A DNA stretch of 64,000 nt, from positions 235,792,394-235,856,393 of the forward strand of contig NC_088792.1 in the NCBI RefSeq assembly GCF_011386835.1, given 5' to 3'. Origin of the DNA: Chrysemys picta bellii. Taxonomy: Eukaryota; Chordata; Testudines; Emydidae. Every line of letters starts with the position of its first letter. The stretch's first letter is position 1. Positions 12,201 to 26,900 of this stretch are shown piece by piece. The position numbers were made by a program, and so were the translations under genes. The notes beneath the pieces were generated by a model, which saw only the letters and a program-made list of their open reading frames with translations, was not told the origin of the DNA and made no database searches.

Positions 12201-15200
12201 TGTTTGTTCGTATTTATTTGCAATAATATCCAAAAGAGAACTACATCTTACAGGTGGCCTTGTGTGATAAATCAGGATTTTTTCTTTGCAAAGTGGACTT
12301 TTGGAATTTCTATCTACATTTTCAAATTTGTGCTGCACATATTAAGGCAGGATTTAGACACACACTAGGCACTAATTAGTTACACTATGCATAGTAACAT
12401 TTCTAACAGGTGGCAGCTGAGAGCAAAGAAACTATTCTTATTCTTAGAGAGAGTCAGCCTTGAATCTAAATGATCTCACAGCCCAAATAAATATATAAAG
12501 CTTGCCAAATCTGTCTATATAAATTCCAATGAGCTCATATGTTTTCATCACACAGTATGTACTGAAAGAATGAGGGAGAAGAGAGGAGGCATTTTCAATC
12601 ACCCTGCTAAAAAGGCATGCAAGCAGAAGGAATGGTGGTTGTTTTATTAAGCTTAGGGCCAAATACTGGGGGGTCCTACATGTCCACAAAATACCTGAAA
12701 ACATTAAAAAGCTACAGGTCCACTGTACAGAGGGGCCAGCAGAGAAGCTGTGCAGGGAAATTCTGCATCTCTCTGCATAATGTGGTAGGTCTCCATAGAG
12801 GGTACCAGCATGGCCAGTTGGGATCTGTACACTGAGTGAATCACCTTGGACAAAGCCCTGCGTAATGGGACAGCAGCAGGCCACTTTTGCTATTCCTCCC
12901 CATGATTACATGTGTAGCTGTACTCTAGCTGTACAGACAACATGTGACAGATATGCAGTCGCATTGCTTAATGCACCACAGGAAGGCGCGCAGATGCTAC
13001 AGTGATGAGCATGGTATAAGAACCTATATAAGAACAAAACAGACAGCCTGGCCAATTGAGGCCAGGATTTCATTCCTCAGTCATCCCATTTCCCCCTCCC
13101 ATTCCCCAATTTTTTTTTTGTCACAGAGAGGTCTTTTTGTAAAGGATTTTCTCCTTCTCTAGGCTTTAACTTTTTATGAAGAAGTATTTCTGACCTGCAC
13201 AGCCAGTTGAATAAATAAGAAAAAATGTATGTATTGTGAGAAATAAAATGGGAAGTTCGATGTAAACATTTAATGGTTTTGATGGACCGTCAGTAAAAGT
13301 AGGGTCTTACCTGCCATTTTCTCTTTGGGCCATCGTGGTGGTTTGGTTTTTGTTTGTTAACTGAAAAGAAAAATCCATCAGCAGCCATGAATACAATGTA
13401 AATGAGGACACAAATATAAAAGGAATGTGCATGTTAATAACCAAGAGGATGTTGCTTATATTTGCATGACAGTATGGCTATGTCAACACTTAAATTACTA
13501 TAGCAGCATAGACATTCACTACAGCAACAGGAAGGGTTCTTCTGTTGCTGTAGTTAGTCCATTTCCCCAAAAGTTGGTAAACTCTTGGAAGAATTCTTCC
13601 GTTGACCTAGCACTGTCTATGCTGGGGGTTAGGTCAACTTTACAACATTGCTCAGGGGTGCGGGTTTTTCACAACGCTGAGCAACGTAGCTGGGTCAGCC
13701 TAATTTCTTAGGGTACAAATGGCCTCACAATTACTTATCTCCGCATTTTATTTGCAATCTGATGTTGTAAGTATGCACGTGCAAGTAAGGTTTCAGGTAT
13801 GTATACAACTACACATGAAAGACTGTCTACTCCAAAGTTTACATTGAAGTGAAATATTTAAATTGTCTCTCTATTTAGGCAAGTTTATTATCTGTACAAG
13901 GAACGATTAAGAGCTCATACCAACACGGGACCAGCATCAAAACAGGGGGAAGTGTGGCTATACTCTGTACTCTTCCCATAAATCTAAGATCTTCCCAGTA
14001 TTCCAGAGAAGCTGAACGTTTCTCCTAAAATGATCATCAGCTTAATATTAATGTCATTTAAATCACTGTCATTACCTTTCAGAGTTAACATCCCATTAAT
14101 ATGAATAGGCCAGTTAAGGTACCTGTCTCTTAGCAGATTCAGGAAGACAGCACTACACTTACTCATGTTTATAACATTTTATTTGTGATTATAAGGGCTA
14201 GAAACTTAAATGTTTTAAATGAAAGCACAAATTATGCAGAAATATATGGGCGCATGAGAGAAGTGCCGATACTATCATGGAATACCTTGCCTGATTTGTT
14301 CCTTTCCACATGATGCCCTCTTACCTTTCCATAACCTCCTGCTGCCCCTGACAACCTTCTCCCCTTTGTAGGAGAGAAGAATTCTGTACCTCCTCTCTTC
14401 CCTTTTCACACATCATAGTAAGGGAGCATTGAGATATAAACATTGGGATTGCTCAAAAATTTTCCATCAAAACTTTTTTTCCAACAGACAAATGGGTTTT
14501 CAACTAAAGGAAATTATTTCACTGAAAGTGACTGATTTCCTTGAAAAAAAAATTTATTTTTGTTAGAAAACCAAAACCAAAATTATTTTATTTATGGATC
14601 TTGAGTCTGACTTCTCACAAATTCAGAATTCTGAGGCCCATTTATATATTTGCAGGAATACTTGGTTGCATTCAATCACCAAAATCAGTAATTCTTTCTA
14701 AAATATCACTTCTACACAATAGACATAGTTAAAGAGCTGGCTTTAAAAACACCATTTCAACTATAAATAGGTATTATTGATTTAAGGAACTATTCATTGT
14801 CTCAAAAATAGGGAATACTGCCAGAATCAATGCTATTTTACTGTCCTGTAACAAGCTAAAAGAAGTTTTTCTAACTGCACCTACTGCAGTCCACTTTCAG
14901 AGTAAGCCACTAAAAAGAAGATTGTAACAACACTCCTAAGCATAAGAAATATAGTAAACTGTTGACAGACCTTCCTGGTGTATTTGGAATAAAGTAGCAA
15001 TTTCTTTCCCCGGGAAAAAAAAATCACAACACATCTTGTAGAATTTAAAAGTCAGATCATAAATCTCAGTGAGGATGGGGCAATATGGGTGGTTAAAATT
15101 ATACATCTTCTTTTCTTTGTTTCTCTGACAATGCATTAAAGAGATGTGGTAGAAAATTACTTCATTAGTGAGTGATTGATTTATGGAGTGGCTATGGATT

Positions 15201-17921
15201 TTTCCTCTGGTACAAGATTATCCAGTGATGGAATTTTGATAATTTTTCATGACAGGGAGGAAACAATCGCTTGTGTCCGTAGAAATAGAGTCAAATAAAT
15301 ATACTCTAGTATAACATTTAAAAGCAATATTTGCACATACACACATAGGTGTGGGATTGCCTGTTTATTTTCTTCAAGTTGAGAGTGGTGTCCTCCATGC
15401 ATCAGTCTGAGGTTCAAAGTTCTCTACCATTTTTCCCTTTTGACTTGCGTTAGGCTATCAGACTGTGAGGCTGAATGCAGCTGCCTCCAGAACTGGTCAG
15501 TACCATTCTAAGCTGCCTAGAGAAGTTGATGGGGAGTGATGTGAAGAGCCCTATGCTTCTTCCAGTGCTATCCAGGGACTGAGGTCTGTATATCAACTCC
15601 AGCTCCTCTGGAGCTGTGACTGGGACTAAACCAATGCTCACACATGGGCACTTCTCTTGTAGACCCTTCAATCTGCACAGATTTTAAGCTTCCATTAAGT
15701 ATACATAGAGTGTGTGTGTATTTCTAGCCCTTCTAGTTACGAAAATCTTCAGGATGTCTTGATGCTGTGTGGTTCATGAGCCACCAGGAATTCCAAAAAC
15801 AGACAAATTGAAACAACAGTTCTGAAAGGAATTGCTCCATATAGTTTAATGGGATGCTAACTCTGACATCTGACAGTGGCAGTTTAAACATCAATATGGT
15901 TTGCATATTGTATTGCTGAGAGCATTTAAGCTGAAATATTTAGCTATCTTTGTTAACTCTACCTGACCCCACTTTTCCATGATGACTGAATATAATGAGG
16001 GAATACAATCATGGACTTCATTTTGCCCCCACTGAAGTTGCCATTGATATCAATGGGTGCTGAATTAGACCCTGCTTTGAAATGGGAGTAGATTAAGTGC
16101 ACTCCCAAACTGTTAGTGTGCATCAGCAGGATCCACATGGATAGTTAGTGCATGGGAGGTTAGCACAGGGTAGATTCACACCCCAGCTTGCCAAAAAATA
16201 AATATTCACGTAGACAAGCCCTAGATGAATGCTTAACTTTTAATCCAGTGATAAATGCATAATGTGTCATTTCAAGATAGGTTACAGTGGGACCTTAGCC
16301 TGCTCTACACTGAAACCTCCTCTAAAAAAGCAAACCTAAAAAAAGAGGTGACATTAATTCTATTGAAACTGAGTATTCAGACAGCAGGCACTCAATAAAT
16401 GCAAAAGAAAACTGCTGTAGTGTATGTATAGAGTGAAAATTGTATGTGGTCTCATCATGCTAATAAAATCTGAGTCATTAAAGTTTGATATATCCCAATA
16501 GCATGCTCAGAAAAATGGAGAATGTTGATTTTTAAATTTGTTTTGTTTTAGTCAGTATAATTTAATCTTGACATTGCACATTCATCATCCACAAATGCCC
16601 TTAGCAAAGCTTGCATGTTCAAACTGTCCTGAACAGCTGCTGCCAAGTGCAATAGTGTATTTAAGAATAAGCACATTCAATATTTTAGTTCACTAATAAA
16701 ACAGAAGTAATTTTGTTTAGAGACCATTTTAAAAGGTGCAGTTTGCTCTTGAGAAATTACCAAGAAATAAATACAATATAGCTAGAAATTGAAACATACA
16801 TATAGTATAATTCAGCAGCCCTTTAGCAAGCTTGCATTAGATTTTGTGAAAGCAATGGTGATGGAGGACTTCTGACTGCAGACAGCCCCAGCAAAGTTAG
16901 AAAATACATTGTTTTTCCCTGTCTCAAAGATATTTGTTTCATAGTGTGACAGGATGCTGTTAACAGCTACAAATTGGGCACTATGGAAGCTATAGTGGAA
17001 CCTCAGAGTTACAAACACCTCAGGAATGGAGGTTGTTTGTTAGCAAACTATATTGAAAAATCCTTATGAAAGAGTACTAGTTTCACTTCTCACAGTTCAT
17101 TCATTATTAGCAGTATGTTTTACACTTTCCTCTGCTGTTTGCTGTACTTGATGGGAATGATAGGATTTACTGTACTTCTTGCTTGAAGAGAGTTAAAAAA
17201 AACAGGGATGAAATTCTGGCCTCACTAAAGCCAGGAGTAAAAGTCCCATTGATTTCATCCATGAATTTCAACTAACCTGTAGAAACCTCCCTGGTTTGAT
17301 TCATGAGGCCATTACCTCTCAACAGTCAAATCCCTTTGGAGAAATCACTTCCACTGTGACTCCTACAAGAAACTGTCTAACTATTATTGGCAAGTGGCAA
17401 AAATATTGGGCAAGACTGCATTGCAGCTATGCTCATTTATATCATCTGAGGATCTGACTGATAATATTTGTTTAAAAGTGTACTATCATGACATGGCCAT
17501 TCATCACCTGGACCCCTTTACTAAATGCTGGTGCTATTTTCCCTACCTTTTGTCTTTGTCTTAGATTGCAAGCTCTTCAATGCAAGAATTATGCCTTATT
17601 TTATGTTTCACAACTGCTAGCAACTTGTACTGTTGACTGAAAACTAATGATGATTAATTAATAAATCAAAAGAAACACAGTATTTTAGGGGTGGTCTCAT
17701 CAATACCATAAAAAGAGGGCCTTACTGCTTCCCTGCTCTGATAAGATACTTCTGCATACACAGCCTGAAATTGTATACACATTTCTCTTTTGCCATCCAG
17801 ACCAAAAGTTAGGCTGTGATCCTGTTTATATGGAACGCTCATTGAAGTCTGCAGGAGTTACATATATGGATGGCTTCCAGAGACAGGCCTTTTGTTTGCT
17901 GAATACAATCAGACTTTGGCT

Positions 17922-17969
<48 letters not shown>

Positions 17970-20900
17970 TAGTATCTTGGTTCTTTGAATAAATATGTTT
18001 TGGATTACATTTTATCAGATGCATTCGTCTGAGGAGAATATAATCTTGGCATTTCTTGTCTATATTTTCAACCTTTCCAAATCCCTTGATTTATTTATTT
18101 TTTTGTCCTGCTTCATGTTTGCAACATCTCCCCATTTAGTGTCAACTGCAGCTAAACTCTTTGTTCTCTATGCCAAGTCACATGCTGAATAAAACTTGCC
18201 TAAGCACTAATCACTGCAGTACATCACTGGACACATTTGTCCATCTCCAAATGGAAAAAGCATTGTAATTTATCATTATCCTTTGCCAGTTTACAATCCA
18301 TTTGATAGTGCTCATATATAATCCCTATTTAAAGTCTAGTATTAGATAGAAAACTGTGGAGACCATGTTGTCACCATGCCTCAGTGGGTCACGACTGAGA
18401 ATACCAAATTCAGGACAGCCTGGTAAGAAATAGGGCAGACACACCCCAAACTGGTGGTTATTCTATCATTAGAGTTTACCAAATCGGTAACATAAATGAG
18501 CTTCTGTATCACCACACTAGTTAACAAGAAGCCAAAAACATAGCCCCCGTATGCATTCAAGCCCTTGGCTCACCATCTAGACACTTGGACTTTATGATGA
18601 GTGGTTACTGAAAACCAGTTTAATCAGAATTCGGGTCCTTCCAATCCCAAGGGATCAGCCACTTAGCCAGGTCAATACATAACTCAGATCTTACCTAATA
18701 ATCATGTTGCTGCCAGCCCTTCAGTAACTAAAATCTAAAGGTTTAATAATAAAAGGGGAGAGTTATAAATGGTTAATAGATTATATATATACAAATAATT
18801 GTAAAGTCCTTGTACCAAGTTTGTAGCAGTAATGGAATAAACTGCTAGACTTTCTGGAATCACTCAAACAAATTGGGGGTCACCAGTCCTTGTTTAGAGC
18901 TTCCTTGTTAGAAATCCAGTCCAGAGAAATGAAGCAGGAAATGAAGACAAAATGGAGATGTCTCAGTTGCCTTTTTATATCCTCTGCCATGTGCATGGAA
19001 ATTTACTATCCCAAAGCCCACAGACCCTTTTTGTGGAAACTTACTGTCCCAAGATGGAGTTCAGGGTCACATGAGCATATCACATGTCCTTACAGACTTG
19101 CTGACTCACAGGGTTGGCCATTGGCCCCTCGGTGCCTGAGGCATCGTCAGGGAGAGCTATATGGGCAAAATGAAGCTTTTTCTATGGCCCATTGTTAGAG
19201 TGAAGTGTCCTTAATAGGCCATCCACATATAGCTGTCTAGCCTTGATGTAAATCTATTTGAGAAGTGTCACCCCGTAACAAACACATTTGGGATACAAAT
19301 ACATAGTTAATATTCATGACTTTAAATACAAAGATGATACATGGATTTAACCAGGATAATTATATCTGATAGACTGTAACTTTTCCATTGACACCTTACA
19401 TGATATACCTTGCATAAGAGTTGTTGCAATTGTATAACAGTGGTAGCAGCAATGATACAAATGGTCATTTTCAATCATACAGCATCACACATGTTGAGAA
19501 CAATTTTTAGGAAAAGACCTTTTGTCTCGGGAAACTGCAAAATATGGCTTAAGAATGTACACTTCAGGTTACTAATGCTACTTTGACAAGAGCTGTAACT
19601 CCTTTGCAGTTCAGTTAGGATCATTTGAGGAGTGGGGAGGATTTCAATACAATGATCCAGTGAGTTCTGGCAGGTGCCTATTTCCGATGGAAGGAAGGTG
19701 AATACCTCCACACCAATAACGTTTCTAGAGAATTAGGCATCTAGAGATGGAGAGAGAAGGCAGTTTGCTTTGGTGGGAGTTTGCATGATTAATGAATGAG
19801 TAAGCCCCTCAAAATTTGATCCATTGTGTATACAAATCTTTTCCACTCTTCCCTTTTTCTTTCGATGCTGAGTTCCCTTTGCATGATCAGTACTAATTCC
19901 TGATTGACCATCATTATAATGTTCATTATTTTTTATACTTCTATTGCATGGGCCCTTACTCTTCTTTTTCTCTTACTAACTAATCCTATTCTTTAAATCT
20001 CTTGTAAGGAAATTTCTTCTCCATGCTATTAGTCATTATAATGGCCATCAGATTTTTTTTCTATTTCTTTGTCTTGTTTGGGATGGCTGACCCTAAAGGA
20101 ATGCAGTTTTCAAGGGCAGAGTCAACTTTTGTCATTATAATATTTTTTTCCAACCCCTTATCAGATGATTAAAGTAGATCCTGGGGCCCATGGGATTGGC
20201 TATTATCAGCTCTTAGTTTATTGCATCGTCTTGTGGTGATAGGATATGGCAAGAAGAGAATGGGAACAAGAGCAAATGTGTGTATAAAACAATATCATGC
20301 TCACAAACAAACGTGTGTACATGTGTGTGTATGCACATGTGTGAATCTGTGTAGAGACACATTCCTTGTGCTTCTCCCCCCATTCCCATAAATGCCACTC
20401 ACTTAGACTTGACCAGCATGGAAAATATATATTGAGACAAAAATAAAGAGAAGTGCAGGCTTCAGGTTATTCTTCCTCAGAAAAGTTTGAAGTAATGATA
20501 TAATTTTCTATATTATAGAAGATTGTATGTCATTATGAGATAATACATACTGCAGTAGACATATTTTTTGGATAAATTGTCTGCCATTGCCTCTAGAGGG
20601 AATCAGGATCTGGTGGCAAGGTCTTTGAGGGAGTGGGGGGCCAGCAAGGGGACAGTGCTTCTGTAAGGAAAGTTGGATAGGGAATTTGCTGGTAGGACAT
20701 CTCTTCTTCTCCCCTAGGTGCTGCTTCTACATCTATTGGTGGTAAAGTCTGGGAGCCTCAGAAATGCCTCAACCAGGATCCAGTTTCTCCTGATGCTCCC
20801 AGTTCCAACTTCCCTGATGAGTCCTTACCTCACAGGCTTAGATGAGGGGGAGATCTGTATGAGTAGCACTCTCCCAATGAGGGAGGAGCATGGGGAGCTG

Positions 20901-23900
20901 TGCTTATTTTTATTTTAATCCCTGCTCATATTATTATCTTGTTCTCTTATTCCTTTGTATGATGGCTGCCATCATGCCTCATATCCCCAGAGAGCCCTCA
21001 TAATGCATTGGTCATGCAGAGAAAGGAAACATGGAATGTATGATTATTCTGTATTACAGTAGCTCCTACAAGTCCTGAGATTTTTTTTTATTTGCAAAAA
21101 GAACAGGAGTACTTGTGGCACCTTAGAGACTAACAAATTTATTAGAGCATAAGCTTTCGTGGGCTACTCAAAAACCAGTGGGAGAACACTTTAATCTGTC
21201 TGGCCATTCAATGACAGACCTGCGGGTGGCTATCTTACAACAGAAAAACTTCAAAAACAGACTCCAATGAGAGACTGCTGAGCTGGAATTGATATGCAAA
21301 CTAGATACAATCAACTCAGGATTGAATAAGGACTGGGAATGGCTGAGCCATTACAAACATTGAATCTATCTCCCCTTGTAAGTATTCTCACACTTCTTAT
21401 CAAACTGTCTGTACTGGGCTATCTTGAGTATCACTTCAAAAGTTTTTTTCTCTTACTTAATTGGCCTCTCAGAGTTGGTAAGACAACTCCCACCTGTTCA
21501 TGCTCTCTGTATGTGTGTATATATATCTCCTCAATATATGTTCCACTCTATATGCATCCGAAGAAGTGGGCTGTAGCCCACGAAAGCTTATGCTCTAATA
21601 AATTTGTTAGTCTCTAAGGTGCCACAAGTACTCCTGTTCTTTTTGCGGATACAGACTAACACAGCTGCTACTCTGAAACCTTTTTTTATTTGGATTCAAA
21701 CATTCCCAAATGCTGCAGCATTATGCTGATGTATGAGGCCCAGAAAGCAAAACTGAATAGAATGAAGTGAATGGATTAGCTCCGTTTTGTCTTTGGAGTG
21801 GAAAAGGTAAACATAGAATTAATGGTGGGGAAAAATTGAGATTTGTACAGTTTTTAGATTTAATAATCTAAGATGCTATTAGGTAAAATAATTTAATTTT
21901 TAAAAGTATACTGTGTCAAAATCAGAAGCTAAGTGCTATTTCTGCACAGACACAGTTATGAGGAGAGGCTGAGGGAACTGGTATTGTTTAGTCTGCAGAA
22001 GAGAAGAATGAGGGGCGATTTGATAGCTGCTTTCAGCTACCTGAAAAGGGGTTCCAAAGAGGATGGATCTAGACTGTTCTCAGTGGTAGCAGATGACAGA
22101 ACAAGGAGCAATGGTCTCAAGTTGCAGTGCGGGAGGTTTAGGTTGGACTAGGAGGGTGGTGAAGCACTGGAATGGGTTACCTAGGGAGGTGGTGGAATCT
22201 CCTTCCTTAGAGGTTTTTAAGGTTAGGTTTGACAAAGCCCTGGCTGGGATGATTTAGTTCGGAATTGGTCCTGCTTTGAGCAGGGGACTGACTAGATGAC
22301 CTCACAAGGTCCCTTCCAACCCTGATATTCTATGATTCTATGATTGTGGGCCTATAGCCAGGATCACATGGGAATGGGCACCCCCCCATCCCCACCACAC
22401 ACACACACACACACACACCCCGTACAGTGCTTCTGGCAAAGACAGCTCATGGCAAAAGCATGATTATCACTAGCAATGAAGGGTGTTTATGGAGTATCAC
22501 ATACCTGACTGAACTCCCCTTTGTGGTTGCTCACCAGGAAGCTATGTTTAGACCCATGTGCTGGAGCCATGTACTTCTGAGCTCCCCTACGTCTGGGCAG
22601 GATCTAGCCACAGTCTCTGGCTATGGCCTCTTGGCATACTTCCTGGCCACAGACTCTCCGTCTGCTACCACTTTTAGGGAGCGGGACTGCCCTGGGCTCC
22701 TAGGACAAATGCTGACCCCCCTCCCAAGATGCCCAAGTTGTTCAAGAACACTCTCCCCAGAGCTCCACCCTCATGAGTACTTCAGTTTATAGTTTGTCCC
22801 TTCAGGGACATGTGAGGGTTGAACCAAGTAGCACACAGACTTTGCAGAATTTCTAAAGCAATCACACTTTACTCAAGGATAAAGTACAAGAGATGCACTG
22901 ATCTAGGCAAAATAATTAACACCTGTACACAATTCTCTCCCGGTGAGTCCTCACCACTCTTAAGTTTCTTGGGTTTTGGTCACTGCTTTGGGGTCCCCCC
23001 AAATCTTTCTTTTAGACCGCAGTCCTCTGATTATTACATGTAAAATCTTCACATCCTGGCTATGGACTCGCTAACTTCTGTAACAAGCTGGCACAGATCC
23101 AGCACATCAGTCAAAAGTTCCTCTCATTCATTGAGCATGTCCTTTTTTTAAAAAGCAGTTCATAAAACCTTTTGTCTTTGCTCTTTTTCTTTTCTGATGG
23201 GGATTTTCCATTGCTCTAACTCCGCCTTCTGCAGACAACCTGAGGAACATCAGTTTCCCTTAGGCTAAAGATATCTCATTGTTCTAGGGTGCTTCCATTT
23301 GAATGAAAGGCCATTCAAGTTAATGACGCTTAATTGTTCTTGTCAAACCACCCTATCCCTTGTCTCAGAGGGATGTGACACAAACCCTGATAGCAAAAGA
23401 TTGATTCAATATACACTGAGACATTTATTGATACAGCAATTTCATAAAATCAATTAGCATTCATAAATTTTACATTGACAAGATTCTGAAATCTTCACAT
23501 GCAGTCACAGATCTGAGCTAGAACTGTAGTACCATTTTATTCCAGGACAACCCCATTACTGCAGCTCTGGGCACATAGGACTGTGAACTCAGCAAGTTTT
23601 GAAGGTTCACCTTGGAGGGTGCCTTTTTGGAGGTATCTTTGCTGTAATTGTGTCCACTACTAAGCTTCAAAAGCTTGGCCTTTAAATTGTTCCTTATGTA
23701 ACCCTCCTTTTCCCCCCTTCCTCTACCCACCCCCACATTTCCTTCCCAGGGTACCCAGGAGCAGGCAACCCTCACCTGTTGCCAGAGGTGACACATAACT
23801 GTGGATGGAAGGGGGCACAACTGAAAGATTCTGGGAGGGGACACATGACTGCCCCACATATTACCTCTGCATCCACCCCCCTGATTGACCACAGCGGACG

Positions 23901-26900
23901 GTCTGTAAAGCAGGCAGTGGGAAGCAGCAGGGAAGGAGAAGCAGTCCCATGTAGCGGGGGACAGGGGAGCTCAGCCAGTCACCCTGCTGCTTCCTCCCTC
24001 CCTGCGTTGTACAGACACATGGTGAGTGCCGCTGCCAGGGGGAATCACTGCCTCCTTGCTGCTGGGATCCCAGTGAGAGGCGGCCTGAGAAATCTGGAGG
24101 GGCGGGCATGTGACCCCATGTGACTCCCCCCACATCGCCTCTGCCAGTTTCCTGGTCACCTTACATCATTAAGGATAATGGAAACCCTGGGGGTCCCAGA
24201 TGAGATGGGGAATTAGGTGGGAATCCTCTAGTCACCCACAGACTCATAGACTTTAAGGCCAGAAGGGACCATCATGATCCTATAGTCTGATCCCCTGCAC
24301 ATCGCTTGACACAGAACCTCACCCACCCCTCTGCATTACTCCTCTAATTCCTATGAATATTGATAGCTGGCAGTGCCTCGCCCTGGACAGGCACAGTATA
24401 CACCTATGGGTATACCTTGGTTGCCTCCAGGTACACAAATATAAATAATGGCTCTTATGCAGATAATAAACACCCAGAATAAAACCAAAACAATTTTACT
24501 TTAAAGTTATCCTACCAACATACAATACAAAATGCAACAGATTCATATAGACTTGTGTGATATCTATACCAAAAGAGTAGTGGTGTGTAGCTCAGCTAAA
24601 GGCAGCAGCTTTCAACAGCAAGTTGCAACATAAACCTCACCACCACTCTTGGCATTATACACAGATCCACCCCATCCCTGACTAAGCACTCTTCCTTAAG
24701 TTTACAGACCTGAGCCCTCTCTTGTGTTGGTGCAGTGGCTGAACAGGCGTTCAAGCTGGCACTCTGTAAGTCCAGCAAAGGCAGTCCAGGTGAAACAAGG
24801 AGTGAGGCACTTTTGTATTGTGACCAGCTTTGGTTGCACAGTGGTAGGTGGCGTAACAGTTGTTATTTTAGAGAGCAATAGCCCAGGGGTAACTTGTTCT
24901 TTACTCAATGGTCTGTAAACCAGATTCAGATCTTCTGCACAACCAACAGTCTTCAGCTTCTGCCCTCAATGCCTAGCTGTAGAGACAGAGTCCATGAGCA
25001 AGGGCTCAGCATTAACAAGTTGTCAGCTGTAGTGTAGTCTTAGGGTATGTCTACAATACGGGATTAATCCGAATTTATATAATTCAAATTTGGGAAACAG
25101 ATTGTATAAAGTCAAATGTATGCGGCCACACTAAGCATTAATTCGGCGGTGTGGGTCCATGTGCTGGGGCTAGCGTCGATTTCTGGAGCGTTGCACTGTG
25201 GGTAGCTATCCCATAGCTATCCCATAGTTCCCGCAGTCTCCTCCGCCCATTGGAATTCTGGGTTGAGATCCCAGTGCCTGATGGGACAAAAAACATTGTC
25301 GCAGGTGGTTCTGGGTACAGCCTCACCCCTCCCTCCCTCCCTGCATGAAAGCAACGGACGGCAGACAACCATTTCGCGCCTTTTTTCCTGGGTGAACACT
25401 GCAGACTCCATACCATGGCAAGCATGGAGCCCGCTCAGCTCAAGACAGCAGTCATGAACATTGTAAACACCTCGCGCGTTCTCGTGGAGTTTATGCTGAG
25501 CCAGGACCAGAAAAACGAGGCGAGGAGGCAGCGGCGGCGGCAGCGCAGTGACAAGCGTGATGAGCACACGGACATGGACACGGACACAGAATTCTGTGAA
25601 ACCACGGGCCCCGGTGCTTTGGAGATCATGTTGTTAATGGGGCAGGTTCTATCCATGGAACGCCGATTCTGGGCAAGGGAAACAAGCACAGACTGGTGGG
25701 ACCGCATAGTGTTGCAGGTGTGGGATGATTTCCAGTGGCTGCGGAACTTTCGCATGCGTAAGGGCACTTTCATGGAACTTTGTGACTTGCTGTCCCCTGC
25801 CCTGAAGCACCAGAATACCAAGATGAGAGCAGCCCTCACAGTTGAGAAGCGAGTGGGGATAGCCCTGTGGAAGCTTGGAACACCAGACAGCTACCGGTCA
25901 GTCGGGAATCAATTTGGAGTGGGCAAATCTACTGTGGGGGCTGCTGTGATGCAAGTAGCCAAAGCAATCACTCAGGTACTGCTACGAAAGATAGTGACTC
26001 TGGGAAATGTGCAGGTCATAGTGGATGGCTTTGCTGCAATGGGATTCCCTAACTGTGGTGGGGCGATAGATGGAACCCATATCCCTATCTTGGCACCGGA
26101 GCACCAGGGTACCCAGTACATAAACCGCAAGGGGTACTTTTCAATGCTGCTGCAAGCACTTGTGGATCACAAGGGACATTTCACCAACATCAACGTGGGC
26201 TGGCCGGGAAGGGTTCATGACGCTCGCGTCTTCAGGAACACTACTCTGTTTAAAGGGCTGCAGCAAGGGACTTACTTTCCGGACCAGAAAATAACCATTG
26301 GGGATGTTGAAATGCCAATACTTATCCTTGGGGACCCAGCGTACCCCTTAATGCCATGGCTTATGAAGCCATACACAGGCAGCCTGGACAGGAGTCAGGA
26401 GCTGTTCAACTACAGGCTGAGCAAGTGCAGAATGGTGGTAGAATGTGCATTTGGCTGTTTAAAAGGTCGCTGGCGATCGTTACTGACTCGCTCAGACCTC
26501 AGCCAAACCAATCTCCCCATTGTTATTTCTGCTTGCTGTGTGCTCCACAATCTCTGTGAAAGTAAGGGCGAGACCTTTATGGCAGGGTGGAAGGCTGAGG
26601 CAAATCGCCTGGCTGCTGATTACGTGCAGCCAGACACCAGGGCGGTTAGAAGAGCACACCAGGAAGCGCTGTGCATCAGAGAAGCTTTGAAAACCAGTTT
26701 CATGACTGGCCAGGCTACAGTGTGAAATATCTGTTTGTTTCTCCTTCATGAAAACCCGCCCCCTTTATTGACTCATTCTCTGTAAGGAACCCACCCTCCC
26801 CCTTCCCCCAACTTGCTTTCAAACCAAATAAAGTCACTATCGTTTAAAAATCATTTATTCTTTATTAATAGATTATAAAAATAGGGAGGGAACCCGGGTG

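Noticed and set aside
17839..18024. Lys/Arg/Glu-rich minus-strand frame
   Set aside because: It is a translation of the (TTTC)n microsatellite.
25435..25839. 134-codon minus-strand frame opposite the Harbinger transposase
   Set aside because: Shadow of the real + frame; the transposase motifs are in the other strand.
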